A DNA stretch of 64,000 bases from CAVQBP01 sp963848195 (GCA_963848195.1 CAWKCY010000007.1:310001-374000); one strand, 5' to 3'; shown: positions 1 through 9,455, counted from the stretch's first letter. Program-made: numbers and translations. Notes: generated by a model not told the origin, from the sequence alone.

Positions 1-1936
1 TGGAGAAGTGTTGTTCAATTTCGTGGAGTTTTTTTGAAAGGGTTTCCCATTCATTTAGGGCTTGTTCTAGTTTTTTCTGAAGGTTATTGTATTCGATCGT
101 TTTTTCTTTTGCGGCTTCATGATCATTGAAGACAGCAGGGTCTGCTAGAATATCTTTTAATTCTTTATCTCTTTTTTCGAGTATTGTAATTGATTTTTCG
201 AGATTTTTTATTTTAGTGGTTAGATCTCTGGTAGCATTATATTTTTTTTGTCTTAATTCGGCTTCATATCTTTTTTGATCTTTTCTATTTGAAGTATCTT
301 TTTCGGGTTTTTTAGAGAATTGCTCCTTCTGCAGATATTCTTCTCTTTTTTGCAGGTAATATTCAATACCTCCGGGATATTCTCTTATCTGTCCATTTTT
401 GATTTCCACTACTTTATTAACCAGGGGTTTTAAGAAGTCGATATCGTGAGAAACTAAAATCAGTGAACCGGAAAAGTTTTGAAGAGCTTTCAACAGGACA
501 TCTTTAGATGACATATCGAGATGGTTGGTAGGTTCGTCGAGGATAATAAAATTCGATTTAGTCAGAAGAATTTTAGCGAGAGCAACCCGGCTTTTTTCTC
601 CACCGGAGAGTACACCTATTTTCTTAAATACATCATCGGCAGAAAATAAAAAAGCCCCGAGAAGTGATCTAAGCTGACCAATTGTTTTTTCAGCAGAAAT
701 ATTCTCGATAGCTTCCAGAATATCAATATCCGGATTAAGATTATCAGCAACATCCTGTGCATAATAGCTTATAATAGTATTATGTCCTATAATCCTATTG
801 CCGGAATTGAAAGTAATTTCTCCGGCGATAATTTTTGCAAGAGTTGTTTTACCAGCCCCATTAGATCCGACGAAAGCTATTTTATCTCCCTTATTAACCT
901 TAAAATTTACATTCTCAAAGATTTTCTTCTCACCATATGACTTTGAGATTGAATTCAATTCAATATTAATCTTTCCGCTTTGAGGAGGTTCAGGGAATTT
1001 AATATTTATTTCAGATTTATTTTCGGGTAATTCGATCAGATCAATTTTTTCAAGCTGTTTTATTCTGCTCTGGACCTGTTTAGCTTTGGTAGCCTTGTAG
1101 CGGAACCTTTCAATAAATTTTTCAGTTTCTTTAATCTTTTTTTGCTGCTGAATAAATTGATTCTCAACAAGCTTATCGCGTTCTTCTTTATATTTTAAAT
1201 AGGCATCGTAATTGCCGTTATACCTGAAGAATTTATTTAAATAAATTTCCAGAGTTTTATTAGTGACTTCATTTATAAAATGTTTGTCATGAGAGACAAT
1301 TAACAAAGCCCCCTGGTAATTTTTCAAAAAATCAATCAGCCATTCAAGAGAATCGATATCAAGATGGTTAGTGGGTTCATCCATTAGGAGAAGGTCATTT
1401 TGCGAAATTAAAATTTTAGCAAGAGCAATTCTCATTTGCCAACCGCCTGAGAATTCATTAGTCATTCTTTCAAAATCATATTCAGTAAATCCGAGTCCCA
1501 GAAGGATTTTTTTCACTTTTGATTCGGCGGTATATGAATCCAGTTCTTCCAGCTTATGATGAACTTCCCCGAGCTGATTAATCAGATCCATTCTGCTATC
1601 CTCATCCGGGTTTTGCCCTAGCAGTAATGTTATTTCGGATTCTTTATTTCTAAGCTCAACAATTCCAGATAAAGCAGATAAAGCTTCTTGAAGGAGTGAT
1701 TTATCTTTATGAGTTACATTTTCCTGAGGAAGATATCCTATATTGATATTTTTTTGCTTAAATACTTTCCCAGATTCAGGATGCAGGGTGCCGTAAATAA
1801 TTTTGAGAAGAGAAGATTTCCCGGTTCCATTTGCTCCGACGAGAGAAATTTTATCGCCGGAATTTATTTTAAAGTTTATATTTTCAAATAAATAATTTCC
1901 GCCGAACTGGAGAGAAATATTTGAGAGGTCTATCAT
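1..1936 (-). CDS. ABC-F family ATP-binding protein (Uup/Ettk-like), C-terminus cut by window edge
   Basis: Soluble ATPase with two nucleotide-binding domains and no membrane segment, as in ABC-F proteins that act on ribosomes. The first domain has Walker A GANGTGKSS at residues 34-42, a signature SGGWQMR near 163 and Walker B LMDEPTNH near 184. The second has GSNGAGKTT near 358, LSGGEKSR near 446 and ILDEPTNH near 467. After about residue 540 the chain is rich in Lys, Glu and Gln, the C-terminal coiled coil usual in Uup-type members. The ATG at 1936 gives MIDLSNISLQFGG, a typical ABC-F start. About 645 residues are visible and the stop lies outside the window. Which ABC-F subgroup it belongs to is not resolved. 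Confidence 0.93.
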   Translation of the reverse strand, partial: MIDLSNISLQFGGNYLFENINFKINSGDKISLVGANGTGKSSLLKIIYGTLHPESGKVFKQKNINIGYLPQENVTHKDKSLLQEALSALSGIVELRNKESEITLLLGQNPDEDSRMDLINQLGEVHHKLEELDSYTAESKVKKILLGLGFTEYDFERMTNEFSGGWQMRIALAKILISQNDLLLMDEPTNHLDIDSLEWLIDFLKNYQGALLIVSHDKHFINEVTNKTLEIYLNKFFRYNGNYDAYLKYKEERDKLVENQFIQQQKKIKETEKFIERFRYKATKAKQVQSRIKQLEKIDLIELPENKSEINIKFPEPPQSGKINIELNSISKSYGEKKIFENVNFKVNKGDKIAFVGSNGAGKTTLAKIIAGEITFNSGNRIIGHNTIISYYAQDVADNLNPDIDILEAIENISAEKTIGQLRSLLGAFLFSADDVFKKIGVLSGGEKSRVALAKILLTKSNFIILDEPTNHLDMSSKDVLLKALQNFSGSLILVSHDIDFLKPLVNKVVEIKNGQIREYPGGIEYYLQKREEYLQKEQFSKKPEKDTSNRKDQKRYEAELRQKKYNATRDLTTKIKNLEKSITILEKRDKELKDILADPAVFNDHEAAKEKTIEYNNLQKKLEQALNEWETLSKKLHEIEQHFS

Positions 1937-1963
1937 TAATTCTATTACAACCGGTATTTAAAA

Positions 1964-4192
1964 TTATTCTTTTATAACAGCAACTTTACCTGCTACTGCA
2001 TTATTTCCTTCTTTATCGGAAGCAATAACAAGGTAAATCCCGCTGCTCACATAATTACCATCCATATCCTTACCATCCCAATAGGCAATATTTCCACCGG
2101 GGGAAGAGAATTCATTTATTAGTTTCCCGGAGACGGATAATATTTTAATATCTGAGTCAACAACCAAACCGGAAATAGTTAATTGTTTATTCGCTGAATT
2201 CAAAATAAAAGGGCTTGGATATACAAAAAGGTCTGTAAAACTGTCCTGTGGTTTAATAGCAGGAGTTTTAAAAGAGGTTATAGCCTCATCGGTAGCGACA
2301 TAAATTTTACCGCTGTTTTCATCAACAGCAATACTTCTGATAATATCTGAGGGGAGAGGACTATTTTTAGAATCATAAGAAGCCAGCAAGGAAGTACCAT
2401 CAGAATTAACGAGGAGCAATCCCTGGTTAGTACCAATCCATTTCTGATTTATAGGATCGACAGCCATACAGTTTATTGACTGCTGTCTTAAAGTAAATAC
2501 AGAAGATATACTAAGTGCAGGTTTACTTGAAAGGACAGAACCGTTATTAGTAATAATATTAACGCCTAAACCGGAGCCTACCCAAATATCACCTCTTTTA
2601 TCTACTAAAAGAGAAGTAATTGTATTATCGTTCAGTCCGCTTGATTTGTTTAAATAACCGGAAAAATCATCTGCAGGTTTAGAATAGGTTCCATTTTCAT
2701 TAAAATAGTATAAACCGGGTCTGCTGTCATCCTGAGAATAGATCCATTTAGTATCATATTGATCTATTACCAAACCATAATTCTGCTGAATATACTGATT
2801 AGATAAAACGGGAAGAGCAAAATAATACCAGGCACTATCGGGAGTAACCATAGCAAGGAATTTAAGATCTGCTGCGCCATAATTCAAAATCCAGAGGTTT
2901 CCTTTTGAATCCTTATTGAAATTGGTAATGACCAGGAAATCCGGGCTTTTCTGAATTCCTTTCATTTCAGTATTATTGATATTGAATATTTTATACTTAT
3001 CACCGGAAACCGATAGGAATCCATGTCCCCAGCTTCCTAGTAGAACATCATTGCCAAATGATTTTACTGAGTAGTATGTATTTGTTCCAATTTCAGGAGT
3101 ATTTTTAACATCAAAGTTTGTCCATTGGTTTCCGTCATATTTATAGAATCCGATACCAGAAACATCTTTTCCTGTTGAACACCAGAGGTTCCCGTTATTA
3201 TCAACATTTATTTCCTGAAACTGGTTAGCTTTAGGGCCGTTGGGATATAATGAATTTGAATTTTTCCCTTCAATAACTCCATTAGAACCGGCGGTCAATA
3301 AGCCGAGACCAGGTTCGTAAGAAAACCCTGTCAAGTTAGTTGAAGTTGAAAAATAATTACTCACAATTCCATTAAAATAAAAATCGACCTTGCCATTATC
3401 TGCAATAAAGAGAGTATCATTCTGAACAAAGAGGTCATTAATGGGTGTATTGTTAAATTGGGGTAGAAAAGCTACCCAGCTTGTATCATTAAAATAAGCC
3501 AGACCATTATCGGTTGCAGCAATAATAGAGCCTTTATATTTAACGATACTTTCCGTCTTATTAGAAGGAAGACCGTTAATAGTTGTATAAACGAGCCATG
3601 ATTCGGGAGCGGAAAGGTTAGTAGCACCGCTCTTTTGAATAGCTATGCCATAATCGGTGGCAGCATATATTTTTCCGGCTTTGAAAATACTATTAACCCT
3701 AATATTTGAAGGAAAAGATCCGAATCGAAAAAAAGTATCATACAGAATAATGTTATTAGGATCAATTAGAGTTATTCCAAAATCAGTAGCTGCAAAGATA
3801 GTATCACCGATAGCAGTAAGTTCATTTATTTGCTTAGGATTTTTATTGGAGTTATAAATATCAAGAATAGACCGGATGGAGTTATCCACCGGATTATAGA
3901 TATCAATAATCCCTTCTTTGCTTCCGAACCAGACATTTCCTTTTTGGTCAATGGTAACAGCATTTAAAAAAATACCATTAAGTCCATCCGATTTTCTAAG
4001 TGTTTTATAAGTGAGATTGTTTTTATTATAAAAAAAGGCTCCTCCTCCGGCAGCAGCCCAAAAGCCATCCTGTGCTGTTTGAACAGCACTGACATCTTTC
4101 ATATCTGTATAAGTTTGCCAATCCCCCTGAGATTGCGGAAAAGTTAGAGCACTAAATAGAATAGCGAATAAGAATAAATTATATTTTTTCAT
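1964..4192 (-). CDS. PorZ-like two-component-regulator propeller protein with T9SS C-terminal domain
   Basis: 742 residues. Residues 1-20 form a signal peptide ending near FPQSQ. Then comes a chain of beta-propeller repeats (for example GNVWFGSKEGI, GDIWVGSGLGV, QKWIGTNQGL) and a final domain of about 80 residues (YPSPF, KILSVSGKLI, WDGKDMDGNYVSSGIYLV) of the type IX secretion / FlgD-like sorting type. The start of the mature protein (WQTYTDMKDVSAV, then LRKSDGLNG) resembles PorZ, a surface component that in Porphyromonas takes part in attaching T9SS cargo to anionic LPS. Length is close to PorZ (about 780). It lies 27 bp upstream of the ABC-F gene on the same strand. Family membership is well supported; the exact PorZ role is inferred. 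Confidence 0.8.
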   Translation of the reverse strand: MKKYNLFLFAILFSALTFPQSQGDWQTYTDMKDVSAVQTAQDGFWAAAGGGAFFYNKNNLTYKTLRKSDGLNGIFLNAVTIDQKGNVWFGSKEGIIDIYNPVDNSIRSILDIYNSNKNPKQINELTAIGDTIFAATDFGITLIDPNNIILYDTFFRFGSFPSNIRVNSIFKAGKIYAATDYGIAIQKSGATNLSAPESWLVYTTINGLPSNKTESIVKYKGSIIAATDNGLAYFNDTSWVAFLPQFNNTPINDLFVQNDTLFIADNGKVDFYFNGIVSNYFSTSTNLTGFSYEPGLGLLTAGSNGVIEGKNSNSLYPNGPKANQFQEINVDNNGNLWCSTGKDVSGIGFYKYDGNQWTNFDVKNTPEIGTNTYYSVKSFGNDVLLGSWGHGFLSVSGDKYKIFNINNTEMKGIQKSPDFLVITNFNKDSKGNLWILNYGAADLKFLAMVTPDSAWYYFALPVLSNQYIQQNYGLVIDQYDTKWIYSQDDSRPGLYYFNENGTYSKPADDFSGYLNKSSGLNDNTITSLLVDKRGDIWVGSGLGVNIITNNGSVLSSKPALSISSVFTLRQQSINCMAVDPINQKWIGTNQGLLLVNSDGTSLLASYDSKNSPLPSDIIRSIAVDENSGKIYVATDEAITSFKTPAIKPQDSFTDLFVYPSPFILNSANKQLTISGLVVDSDIKILSVSGKLINEFSSPGGNIAYWDGKDMDGNYVSSGIYLVIASDKEGNNAVAGKVAVIKE

Positions 4193-4541
4193 TGTGGTAA
4201 TTTATCTATAAAGTTTGAAAAAAGTAAAAATATCTTATCCGCCCGCCTATTTTGATTCTGAAGTTTCTAAAAGTTGTTAAGCAATTTACAATTTTTTTTT
4301 TAACTAGAAAGTATAAAAGGGTGTATCTTCGCAAAGCGGATATCACTTGGGGGCTGACTTAAAAGTAATATTGACTTTCTGAGTAGCAAAATTAGATTGA
4401 AAATTGAGATTCTTCAGTCGAGGACTTCTTCAGAATGAGAGAAAAGATGCTTTTTGGGCAGGCCTAGATTGTATGAAATAATGGTAACACCGGACTTTAG
4501 TGGGAAAATACTTAAAACAACCTCACCCCCCGGCCCCCTCT
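4193..4541. other. Intergenic spacer with repeat fragments
   Basis: No gene. It holds a left-end fragment of the 107-bp element family (GGGGGCTGACTTAAAAGTAAT near 4349) and, at 4521-4541, the C-rich start of the hairpin into which the insertion sequence has jumped. Confidence 0.5.
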
Positions 4542-4552
4542 CCTTAGTAAGG
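4542..4552. repeat. Target-site duplication, left copy (11 bp)
   Basis: CCTTAGTAAGG, identical to 6941-6951. Together with its flanks the uninterrupted target would read CCCTCTCCTTAGTAAGGAGAGG, a near-perfect palindrome, so the element inserted in the centre of a hairpin. Confidence 0.9.
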
Positions 4553-6940
4553 CTGAGCATATTACACACTTGACACAGAGGTCAAGAGAAATTATATTTG
4601 TATGTGCGTATTTATGGAAAATATTATAATAAGGTAATCATCGAAGGAATTCAGCAGATGATAACCGAAAGCCCGGAAATATCTCGGAGAGAACTGTCCC
4701 GAAAGATTTGTGAATGGAGAGGTTGGTACTCTCCAAATGGGAAATTACAGGAAATGAGCTGCAGGAAAGCATTATTAGAATTAGAGCGTCAAGGAAAGAT
4801 AAGACTACCAGAGATAAAGCAGAGATATTCTTTTAAACAAAGGAGCTGCCGGAGCAGTAATTTGGAGGTAAATGAACTGGAAATAGCCCAGATAAGATGC
4901 AGTTTATCAGAATTAGGGGAGGTAAAAATAGAGCCAATCGATAGCAGATATAGTAAGGATTCCAAGGCATGGTTCACATTAGTAAATAAATATCATTATC
5001 TTGGTAATCGAGGAATATGCGGTTCACAGATACGTTATATAGTAAAAAGTCCGAAGTATGGTTATATAGGAGCCATATCCTTTAGTTCGTCTAGCTGGCA
5101 ATCAAAAGCAAGAGATGAATATATAGGATGGAGCGAGTGGGAAAGAAGTAAAAACATAAGAAGAGTAATAAATAATGGTAGATTATTAATAGTCCCTACA
5201 GTAGAGGTAAGAAATCTTGGTTCCTATATATTATCACGAACAATAAGTCGAATATCAGAAGATTGGGAGAAGCGCTATAAAATAGAGCCGAAATTGATAG
5301 AGACATATGTAGATCCAAGCCGTTATAGGGGGACAATATATAAGGCATCAAATTGGAGATATATAGGCCAGACATCGGGAAGACGAGATGGAATATCCAA
5401 GGATATATATGTATATGAATTATCAAAGGACTGGAAAGAGGAATTGTGTAGAGAGGGAAGCCGGGATGAAGACATAGGAGAGATACCGTCAATAGATGAG
5501 ACGGGAAGCTGGACAGAAGCAGAATTTGGAAGGGTAAGGATATATGATAGAAGGATAAAGAGACGGTTGAATAAGATAGCAGAATCGTTTTATGAGAACT
5601 CACAGTCAAATATACCGGAGGCTTGCGGCAGCAAAGCAGCCACAATAGGAGCCTATAGATTTTTTCAAAACCCAAAAGTGACAATGGAAGTAATATTAGA
5701 TTCGCATAGAGAATCAACGATAGAAAGGATAAAGGAGCGTAAGGTAGTATTGGCAGTGCAGGATACAACATTTTTGAATTACAGCACGCACCCAATGACA
5801 GAAGGAATGGGTCCAATAAATAACAAAGAGGATGAGAGTATAGGATTGATACTTCATGATACGATGGCCTTTAGTCCAGAGGGAACGCCATTAGGGATAT
5901 TGGATGCACAGTGTTGGGCAAGAGATGAGTCAGAGCAAGGGAAGAGATATAAGCGAAAGGAATTATCAATAGAGCAAAAAGAGAGTATAAAATGGATAAG
6001 GAGTTTTCAAAGGGTAAGGGAGATACAGAGGTTATGCCCGCAGACAAAGCTAGTAAGTATAGGAGATAGGGAATCAGATATATATGAATTATTTGATGAA
6101 GCGGTAAAAGGGGAATTAGAGCCAAAACTGTTGGTACGGGCAGAGAGAAGCAGAAATCGCAGGACAAGAAATGACAGTGGAGCAGAAGAGGAATATATAT
6201 GGGAATATATGCAACGCCAACAGTCAATGGGTAGACTGGAGATACATATACCTAGAAAAAGTAATCGGAAATCAAGAGTAGCAGAAGTGGAGCTACGATA
6301 TTCGAAGTTGGAATTACTCCCGCCAAAGCGATTACAGGGAAGTAGAACAATAAAGGTGTGGGGGGTATATTTACATGAACAAGCAGATGAGGCAGCAGCA
6401 GAGAGCAGACCGATAGAATGGATGCTAATAACTACAGCAGAGGTAAAAGATTTTACAGAAGCAAAGGAAATAGTGGACTGGTATGTAAGGCGATGGGGAA
6501 TCGAGGTATATCATAGGACATTAAAAAGCGGATGCCGAATAGAGGATCGACAATTAGGAACAGCAGATACAATAGAAGCAAGTCTAGGAATAGATATGGT
6601 AGTAGCCTGGCGAATTTTTCATATGACGATGCTTGGAAGAGAGCTGCCTAACTCCCCTTGCACAATATTTTTTAAGGAAGAAGAATGGAAAGCATTATAT
6701 TGTTATGCAAATAAAACACCAAAAGCGCCTAAAGAGCCGCCGAGTATGGCAGCAGCAGTAAAAATGCTTGGAAGTATAGGTGGTCATCTCGGGAGGAAAT
6801 CAGATGGTATGCCTGGTACCGAGACACTTTGGCGTGGATTAGAACGACTAGAAACAGCTACTGAAATGTATATAATTTTGACCAAACCCCCACCTGATGA
6901 CGATACCTAACCCTCTGTCCTATGTGTGGGTAAAGCTCAG
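4553..6940 (+). mobile_element. IS4-family insertion sequence (2388 bp) with DruA-transposase fusion
   Basis: The element starts CTGAGCATATTACACAC and ends, read inward on the other strand, CTGAGCTTTACCCACAC; both ends then carry (G)ACAGAGG, giving imperfect inverted repeats of about 28-30 bp. It is flanked by an 11-bp direct repeat, within the 10-13 bp range known for several IS4 subgroups. One gene (4598-6910) fills it. Intact frame, matched ends and a perfect duplication point to recent insertion. Confidence 0.9.
4598..6910 (+). CDS. Transposase: DruA-like DUF4338 domain fused to IS4/Tn5-type DDE domain
   Basis: 770 residues in two halves. Residues about 40-270 match the DUF4338 (DruA) pattern: KYHYLGNRGICGSQIRY, an RDEYIGW motif, NGRLLIVP, DWEKRY, ETYVD and NWRYIGQTSGR. 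Residues about 290-770 are an IS4-family Tn5-like transposase: first Asp D389 in AVQDTTFLNY, second Asp D490 in SIGDRESDIYEL, and a perfect Y-(2)-R-(3)-E-(6)-K signature at Y629, R632, E636, K643. The DDE part cuts and joins DNA ends; DruA is a component of the Druantia anti-phage system and its molecular role is not known. The start is TTG at 4598, with GTG at 4604 possible. The fusion is in one uninterrupted frame. Confidence 0.92.
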   Translation: MYVRIYGKYYNKVIIEGIQQMITESPEISRRELSRKICEWRGWYSPNGKLQEMSCRKALLELERQGKIRLPEIKQRYSFKQRSCRSSNLEVNELEIAQIRCSLSELGEVKIEPIDSRYSKDSKAWFTLVNKYHYLGNRGICGSQIRYIVKSPKYGYIGAISFSSSSWQSKARDEYIGWSEWERSKNIRRVINNGRLLIVPTVEVRNLGSYILSRTISRISEDWEKRYKIEPKLIETYVDPSRYRGTIYKASNWRYIGQTSGRRDGISKDIYVYELSKDWKEELCREGSRDEDIGEIPSIDETGSWTEAEFGRVRIYDRRIKRRLNKIAESFYENSQSNIPEACGSKAATIGAYRFFQNPKVTMEVILDSHRESTIERIKERKVVLAVQDTTFLNYSTHPMTEGMGPINNKEDESIGLILHDTMAFSPEGTPLGILDAQCWARDESEQGKRYKRKELSIEQKESIKWIRSFQRVREIQRLCPQTKLVSIGDRESDIYELFDEAVKGELEPKLLVRAERSRNRRTRNDSGAEEEYIWEYMQRQQSMGRLEIHIPRKSNRKSRVAEVELRYSKLELLPPKRLQGSRTIKVWGVYLHEQADEAAAESRPIEWMLITTAEVKDFTEAKEIVDWYVRRWGIEVYHRTLKSGCRIEDRQLGTADTIEASLGIDMVVAWRIFHMTMLGRELPNSPCTIFFKEEEWKALYCYANKTPKAPKEPPSMAAAVKMLGSIGGHLGRKSDGMPGTETLWRGLERLETATEMYIILTKPPPDDDT

Positions 6941-6951
6941 CCTTAGTAAGG
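6941..6951. repeat. Target-site duplication, right copy (11 bp)
   Basis: CCTTAGTAAGG directly after the right end GCTCAG of the insertion sequence, identical to 4542-4552. Confidence 0.9.
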
Positions 6952-7030
6952 AGAGGGGGAAGGAACGGACTAAAAGAGCTATGTTATAATACAGAAGAAC
7001 CATTAGGAGGGGGCTTAATTTTCATGTTAA

Positions 7031-7052
7031 ACCAATGGATAAATCCATTGGT
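7031..7052. repeat. REP-type hairpin, CCAATGG stem
   Basis: CCAATGG-ATAAAT-CCATTGG followed by TTAATGATATTC. Together with upstream AGGAGGGGGCTTAA it forms a block that recurs near 17780-17830 and, inverted, near 35880-35975. Confidence 0.75.
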
Positions 7053-7076
7053 TAATGATATTCGCACAGGCTCTTT

Positions 7077-7180
7077 AGAGTGTGAGTGAAAATTCAGAGC
7101 GATTCTCCGAATCGCTAATGGGAATTTTGATTGAATTTATAAAAAGTTAAACGAAACAGAGTTTCGTTTTACAGTAGGGT
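7077..7180. repeat. Copy of 120-150 bp element with two internal hairpins (family C)
   Basis: Contains AGCGATTC-TCC-GAATCGCT (here as its complement) and AACGAAAC-AGA-GTTTCGTT, in the same arrangement as copies at 46889-47040 and 52981-53106. It lies just downstream of the ribH stop, so the second hairpin followed by T/A-rich sequence might also serve as a terminator. Confidence 0.65.
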
Positions 7181-7184
7181 AAAG

Positions 7185-7658
7185 TTAGGGTTGGGGGGAT
7201 AATTTTTTGATTAAGTCTGCCATTTCGATGGCTGTTAGGGCAGCATCCCAGCCTTTATTTCCGATTTTAATATCGGAACGTTCTATAGCTTGCTCGATAG
7301 TATTAGTAGTTAATACTCCGAAAATAACAGGGATACTATATTTTAATGAAACTTCTGCACAACCTGAACTGACAGCATTGGAGATATATTCAAAGTGGGG
7401 AGTTCCTCCTCTGATAACTGCTCCCAAAGTAATAATGGCATTATATTTTTTCTGAGATGCAAGCTTATCTGCAATTACAGGGATTTCAAAGGCACCGGGA
7501 ACTTTAATAATATCGAAAGTTTCTTCGAGGAAATTATGTTTTTTAAGGCAGTCAACGGCTCCTTCTAATAATTTATTCCCGATAAACTCGTTGAATTTAC
7601 TAACTATAATTGCAAATCTGTAGTCAGTGCTCGAAAGGTTTCCTTCAATTATTTTCAT
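7185..7658 (-). CDS. ribH: 6,7-dimethyl-8-ribityllumazine synthase
   Basis: 157 residues, the usual length. It condenses 5-amino-6-ribitylamino-uracil with dihydroxybutanone phosphate in the penultimate step of riboflavin synthesis, in the cytoplasm, often as a 60-mer shell. Family motifs are all present: IVSKFNEFI near the N-terminus, VPGAFEIP, LGAVIRGGTPHFEYI with the catalytic His, ISNAVSSG, PVIFGVLTTNT and GNKGWDAA. It is the last gene of a minus-strand group (Crp regulator, PHP phosphoesterase, ribH). No other riboflavin gene is nearby, and no FMN riboswitch is visible in the 56-bp spacer upstream. Confidence 0.97.
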   Translation of the reverse strand: MKIIEGNLSSTDYRFAIIVSKFNEFIGNKLLEGAVDCLKKHNFLEETFDIIKVPGAFEIPVIADKLASQKKYNAIITLGAVIRGGTPHFEYISNAVSSGCAEVSLKYSIPVIFGVLTTNTIEQAIERSDIKIGNKGWDAALTAIEMADLIKKLSPQP

Positions 7659-7714
7659 TTATAATCTAAAAATAGTGGAATTTGATTATATTGGCATATT
7701 AAACTATTGCAGAT

Positions 7715-8545
7715 TTAGGCAGTATTTTTCAGCAGCCGTTTTCTCATAGCTTCGATTACTGAGTACTTTGTAAAATATGTCCCAAAATTTTTATCGTCTT
7801 CTCTTTTACCTCCATGAAAATCGGAACCGCCGCTTTCCAAAAGGAAATATTCATTTACAATTCCCCTATAAAACTTCACCTGCTGCTGTGAATGAGATGA
7901 ATGTATAACTTCAATGCCGTCAACTCCTTCATCAATCAATTCTTTGAGCAGGGATTCTTCCATATAACCAGGGTGAGCGATAAAAGACAGACCTCCGGCA
8001 TCATTTATAATTTTAAATGCACTTTGGGGAGATATATGAACTTTTTTTTCGTAAGCGGGTCCGTTATTTCCGATATATTTATTAAAAGCTTCATAAAAAT
8101 TAGAAGTTAATCCTTTTTCCATCATAGCTTGAGCGATATGGGGTCTGCCCACTGCAGAATTTTTAGCTTTTTCCATAACATCATCAATAGTGATGGATAG
8201 ACCTAAAAGGTTTAACTTATTTACAATTCTTACAGCGCGTTTTAGTCTTTCTTCTCTAAAAAAATTTAAGTAGCGTTCAAGTTCAACACTTTCGGTTTCA
8301 ACAAAATAACCGAGTATATGAATTTCTCTATCCTTAATATCAGAACTAATTTCCACACCGGGAATGACTTCGATACCAATTTCATCCCCTTTCTCAGCAG
8401 CCTCTTTAATTCCGGAAAGATTATCGTGGTCGGTAATACTAATTGCTTCGAATCCATGGTTTTTAGCTTTAACAATAATTTCTTCGGGAGAGTGGAAACC
8501 ATCCGAATAATTTGTATGAATATGTAGATCTACTTTCCCTTCCAT
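7715..8545 (-). CDS. PHP-domain phosphoesterase (YciV/RNase AM-like)
   Basis: Metal-dependent PHP-family phosphoesterase of about 276 residues. Metal-binding motifs are visible: DLHIHTNYSDG at the N-terminus, ITDHDNLSG, SFIAHPGYM and SGGSDFHGG. The family includes 3',5'-nucleoside bisphosphate phosphatases and 5'-3' exonucleases that trim rRNA; the length and the inserted helical segment fit that group, but the substrate is not proven by sequence. The ATG at 8545 (MEGKVDLHIHT) is preferred; a TTG at 8554 directly abuts the stop of the upstream Crp-type gene. The tight spacing suggests co-transcription with that regulator. Confidence 0.9.
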   Translation of the reverse strand: MEGKVDLHIHTNYSDGFHSPEEIIVKAKNHGFEAISITDHDNLSGIKEAAEKGDEIGIEVIPGVEISSDIKDREIHILGYFVETESVELERYLNFFREERLKRAVRIVNKLNLLGLSITIDDVMEKAKNSAVGRPHIAQAMMEKGLTSNFYEAFNKYIGNNGPAYEKKVHISPQSAFKIINDAGGLSFIAHPGYMEESLLKELIDEGVDGIEVIHSSHSQQQVKFYRGIVNEYFLLESGGSDFHGGKREDDKNFGTYFTKYSVIEAMRKRLLKNTA

Positions 8546-8554
8546 CAAATCCAA

Positions 8555-9238
8555 TTAACTAAATAATTCTTTAAATTTTTCATAATTCATAATTCTCAAT
8601 TTTGCACCATCGAGTTCGACCAATCCTTTTTTAGCGAAGGTATGTAGAGTTCTAGAGATAGTTTCCCTTGAAGTGCCCGCCATATTTGCGAGGTCATGCT
8701 GGAAGGGGAGTTTTTCAATTTCAACGGTACCTTGTTTAATTTTACCAACATCGTCGGCAAGCTGCAGAATAACAGTAGCCACTTTACCTTCAGCATCCTT
8801 AAGGGAAAGAGATTTGATTTTCATGTCTGCAGATCTTAAACGCTGTGTTAGTTCCTGGAGTAGAGCAATAGATACTTCCGGATGAACCTGAAGAAGTTCG
8901 AGGAATTCGCTTCGCTGAATAATAAATAATTCAGAATCTTCCATAGCAGTTACATTTGCAGAGCGTGAAAGTCCGTCTAAAATTGCCATTTCTCCAAAGA
9001 AATCGGAGTCACCAAGAATAGTTAAGATAACCTCTTTACCATCGTCACTTACTCTGGAGACTTTTACTTTTCCTTCAATAATAACAAAAAGTGCCGAACC
9101 TGTTTCATGCTCAAATAATACAACCGAATCTTTTTTGAAAGATTTTCTTATGCCTAATTTGGAAATTTTTTCAAGAGTATCGTTATCGAGTTCAGAAAAA
9201 ATAGGAACATACTTTAAAAAATTGTTTGGCTGCTGCAT
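8555..9238 (-). CDS. Crp/Fnr-family transcriptional regulator
   Basis: 227 residues. Residues about 10-130 form a cyclic-nucleotide-binding-type beta barrel (IIEGKVKVSR, GDSDFFGEMAILDG, RSANVTAMEDSEL), then a long dimerisation helix, and a C-terminal winged helix with the recognition helix in MAGTSRETISRTLHTF. No cluster of cysteines for an iron-sulfur centre of the FNR type is present, so a small-molecule or no ligand is more likely. It is the first gene of the group leading to the PHP enzyme and ribH. The ATG at 9238 lies after GAGCATAAAAAC with a weak ribosome-binding site AAAGGAGC. Confidence 0.94.
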   Translation of the reverse strand: MQQPNNFLKYVPIFSELDNDTLEKISKLGIRKSFKKDSVVLFEHETGSALFVIIEGKVKVSRVSDDGKEVILTILGDSDFFGEMAILDGLSRSANVTAMEDSELFIIQRSEFLELLQVHPEVSIALLQELTQRLRSADMKIKSLSLKDAEGKVATVILQLADDVGKIKQGTVEIEKLPFQHDLANMAGTSRETISRTLHTFAKKGLVELDGAKLRIMNYEKFKELFS

Positions 9239-9455
9239 GTTTTTATGCTCCTTTTGAAATTATTGTTGATAATACAATATAAATTCACTACTTATTAAAG
9301 TCAACTTTGATGAATTGGCTTCAAATTATTATAAAAATTTTATTAGCACTTATAAAAATAGTGAATTTCACGATAACTATTTGAAGAAAAGTTAAAAATA
9401 TGGTAAATATTTTGTTTGAATGATCTCAGGGGAGGAGTAATGTATGAGGGGGGAC

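Noticed and set aside
5196..5816. 206-residue hydrophobic frame on the minus strand inside the transposase gene
   Set aside because: Opposite-strand shadow of the DruA-transposase gene, whose plus-strand frame has all catalytic motifs.
4598..6910. Druantia anti-phage system
   Set aside because: Only a DruA-like domain is present and it is part of a transposase; no DruB, C, D or the large DruE helicase is in the window.
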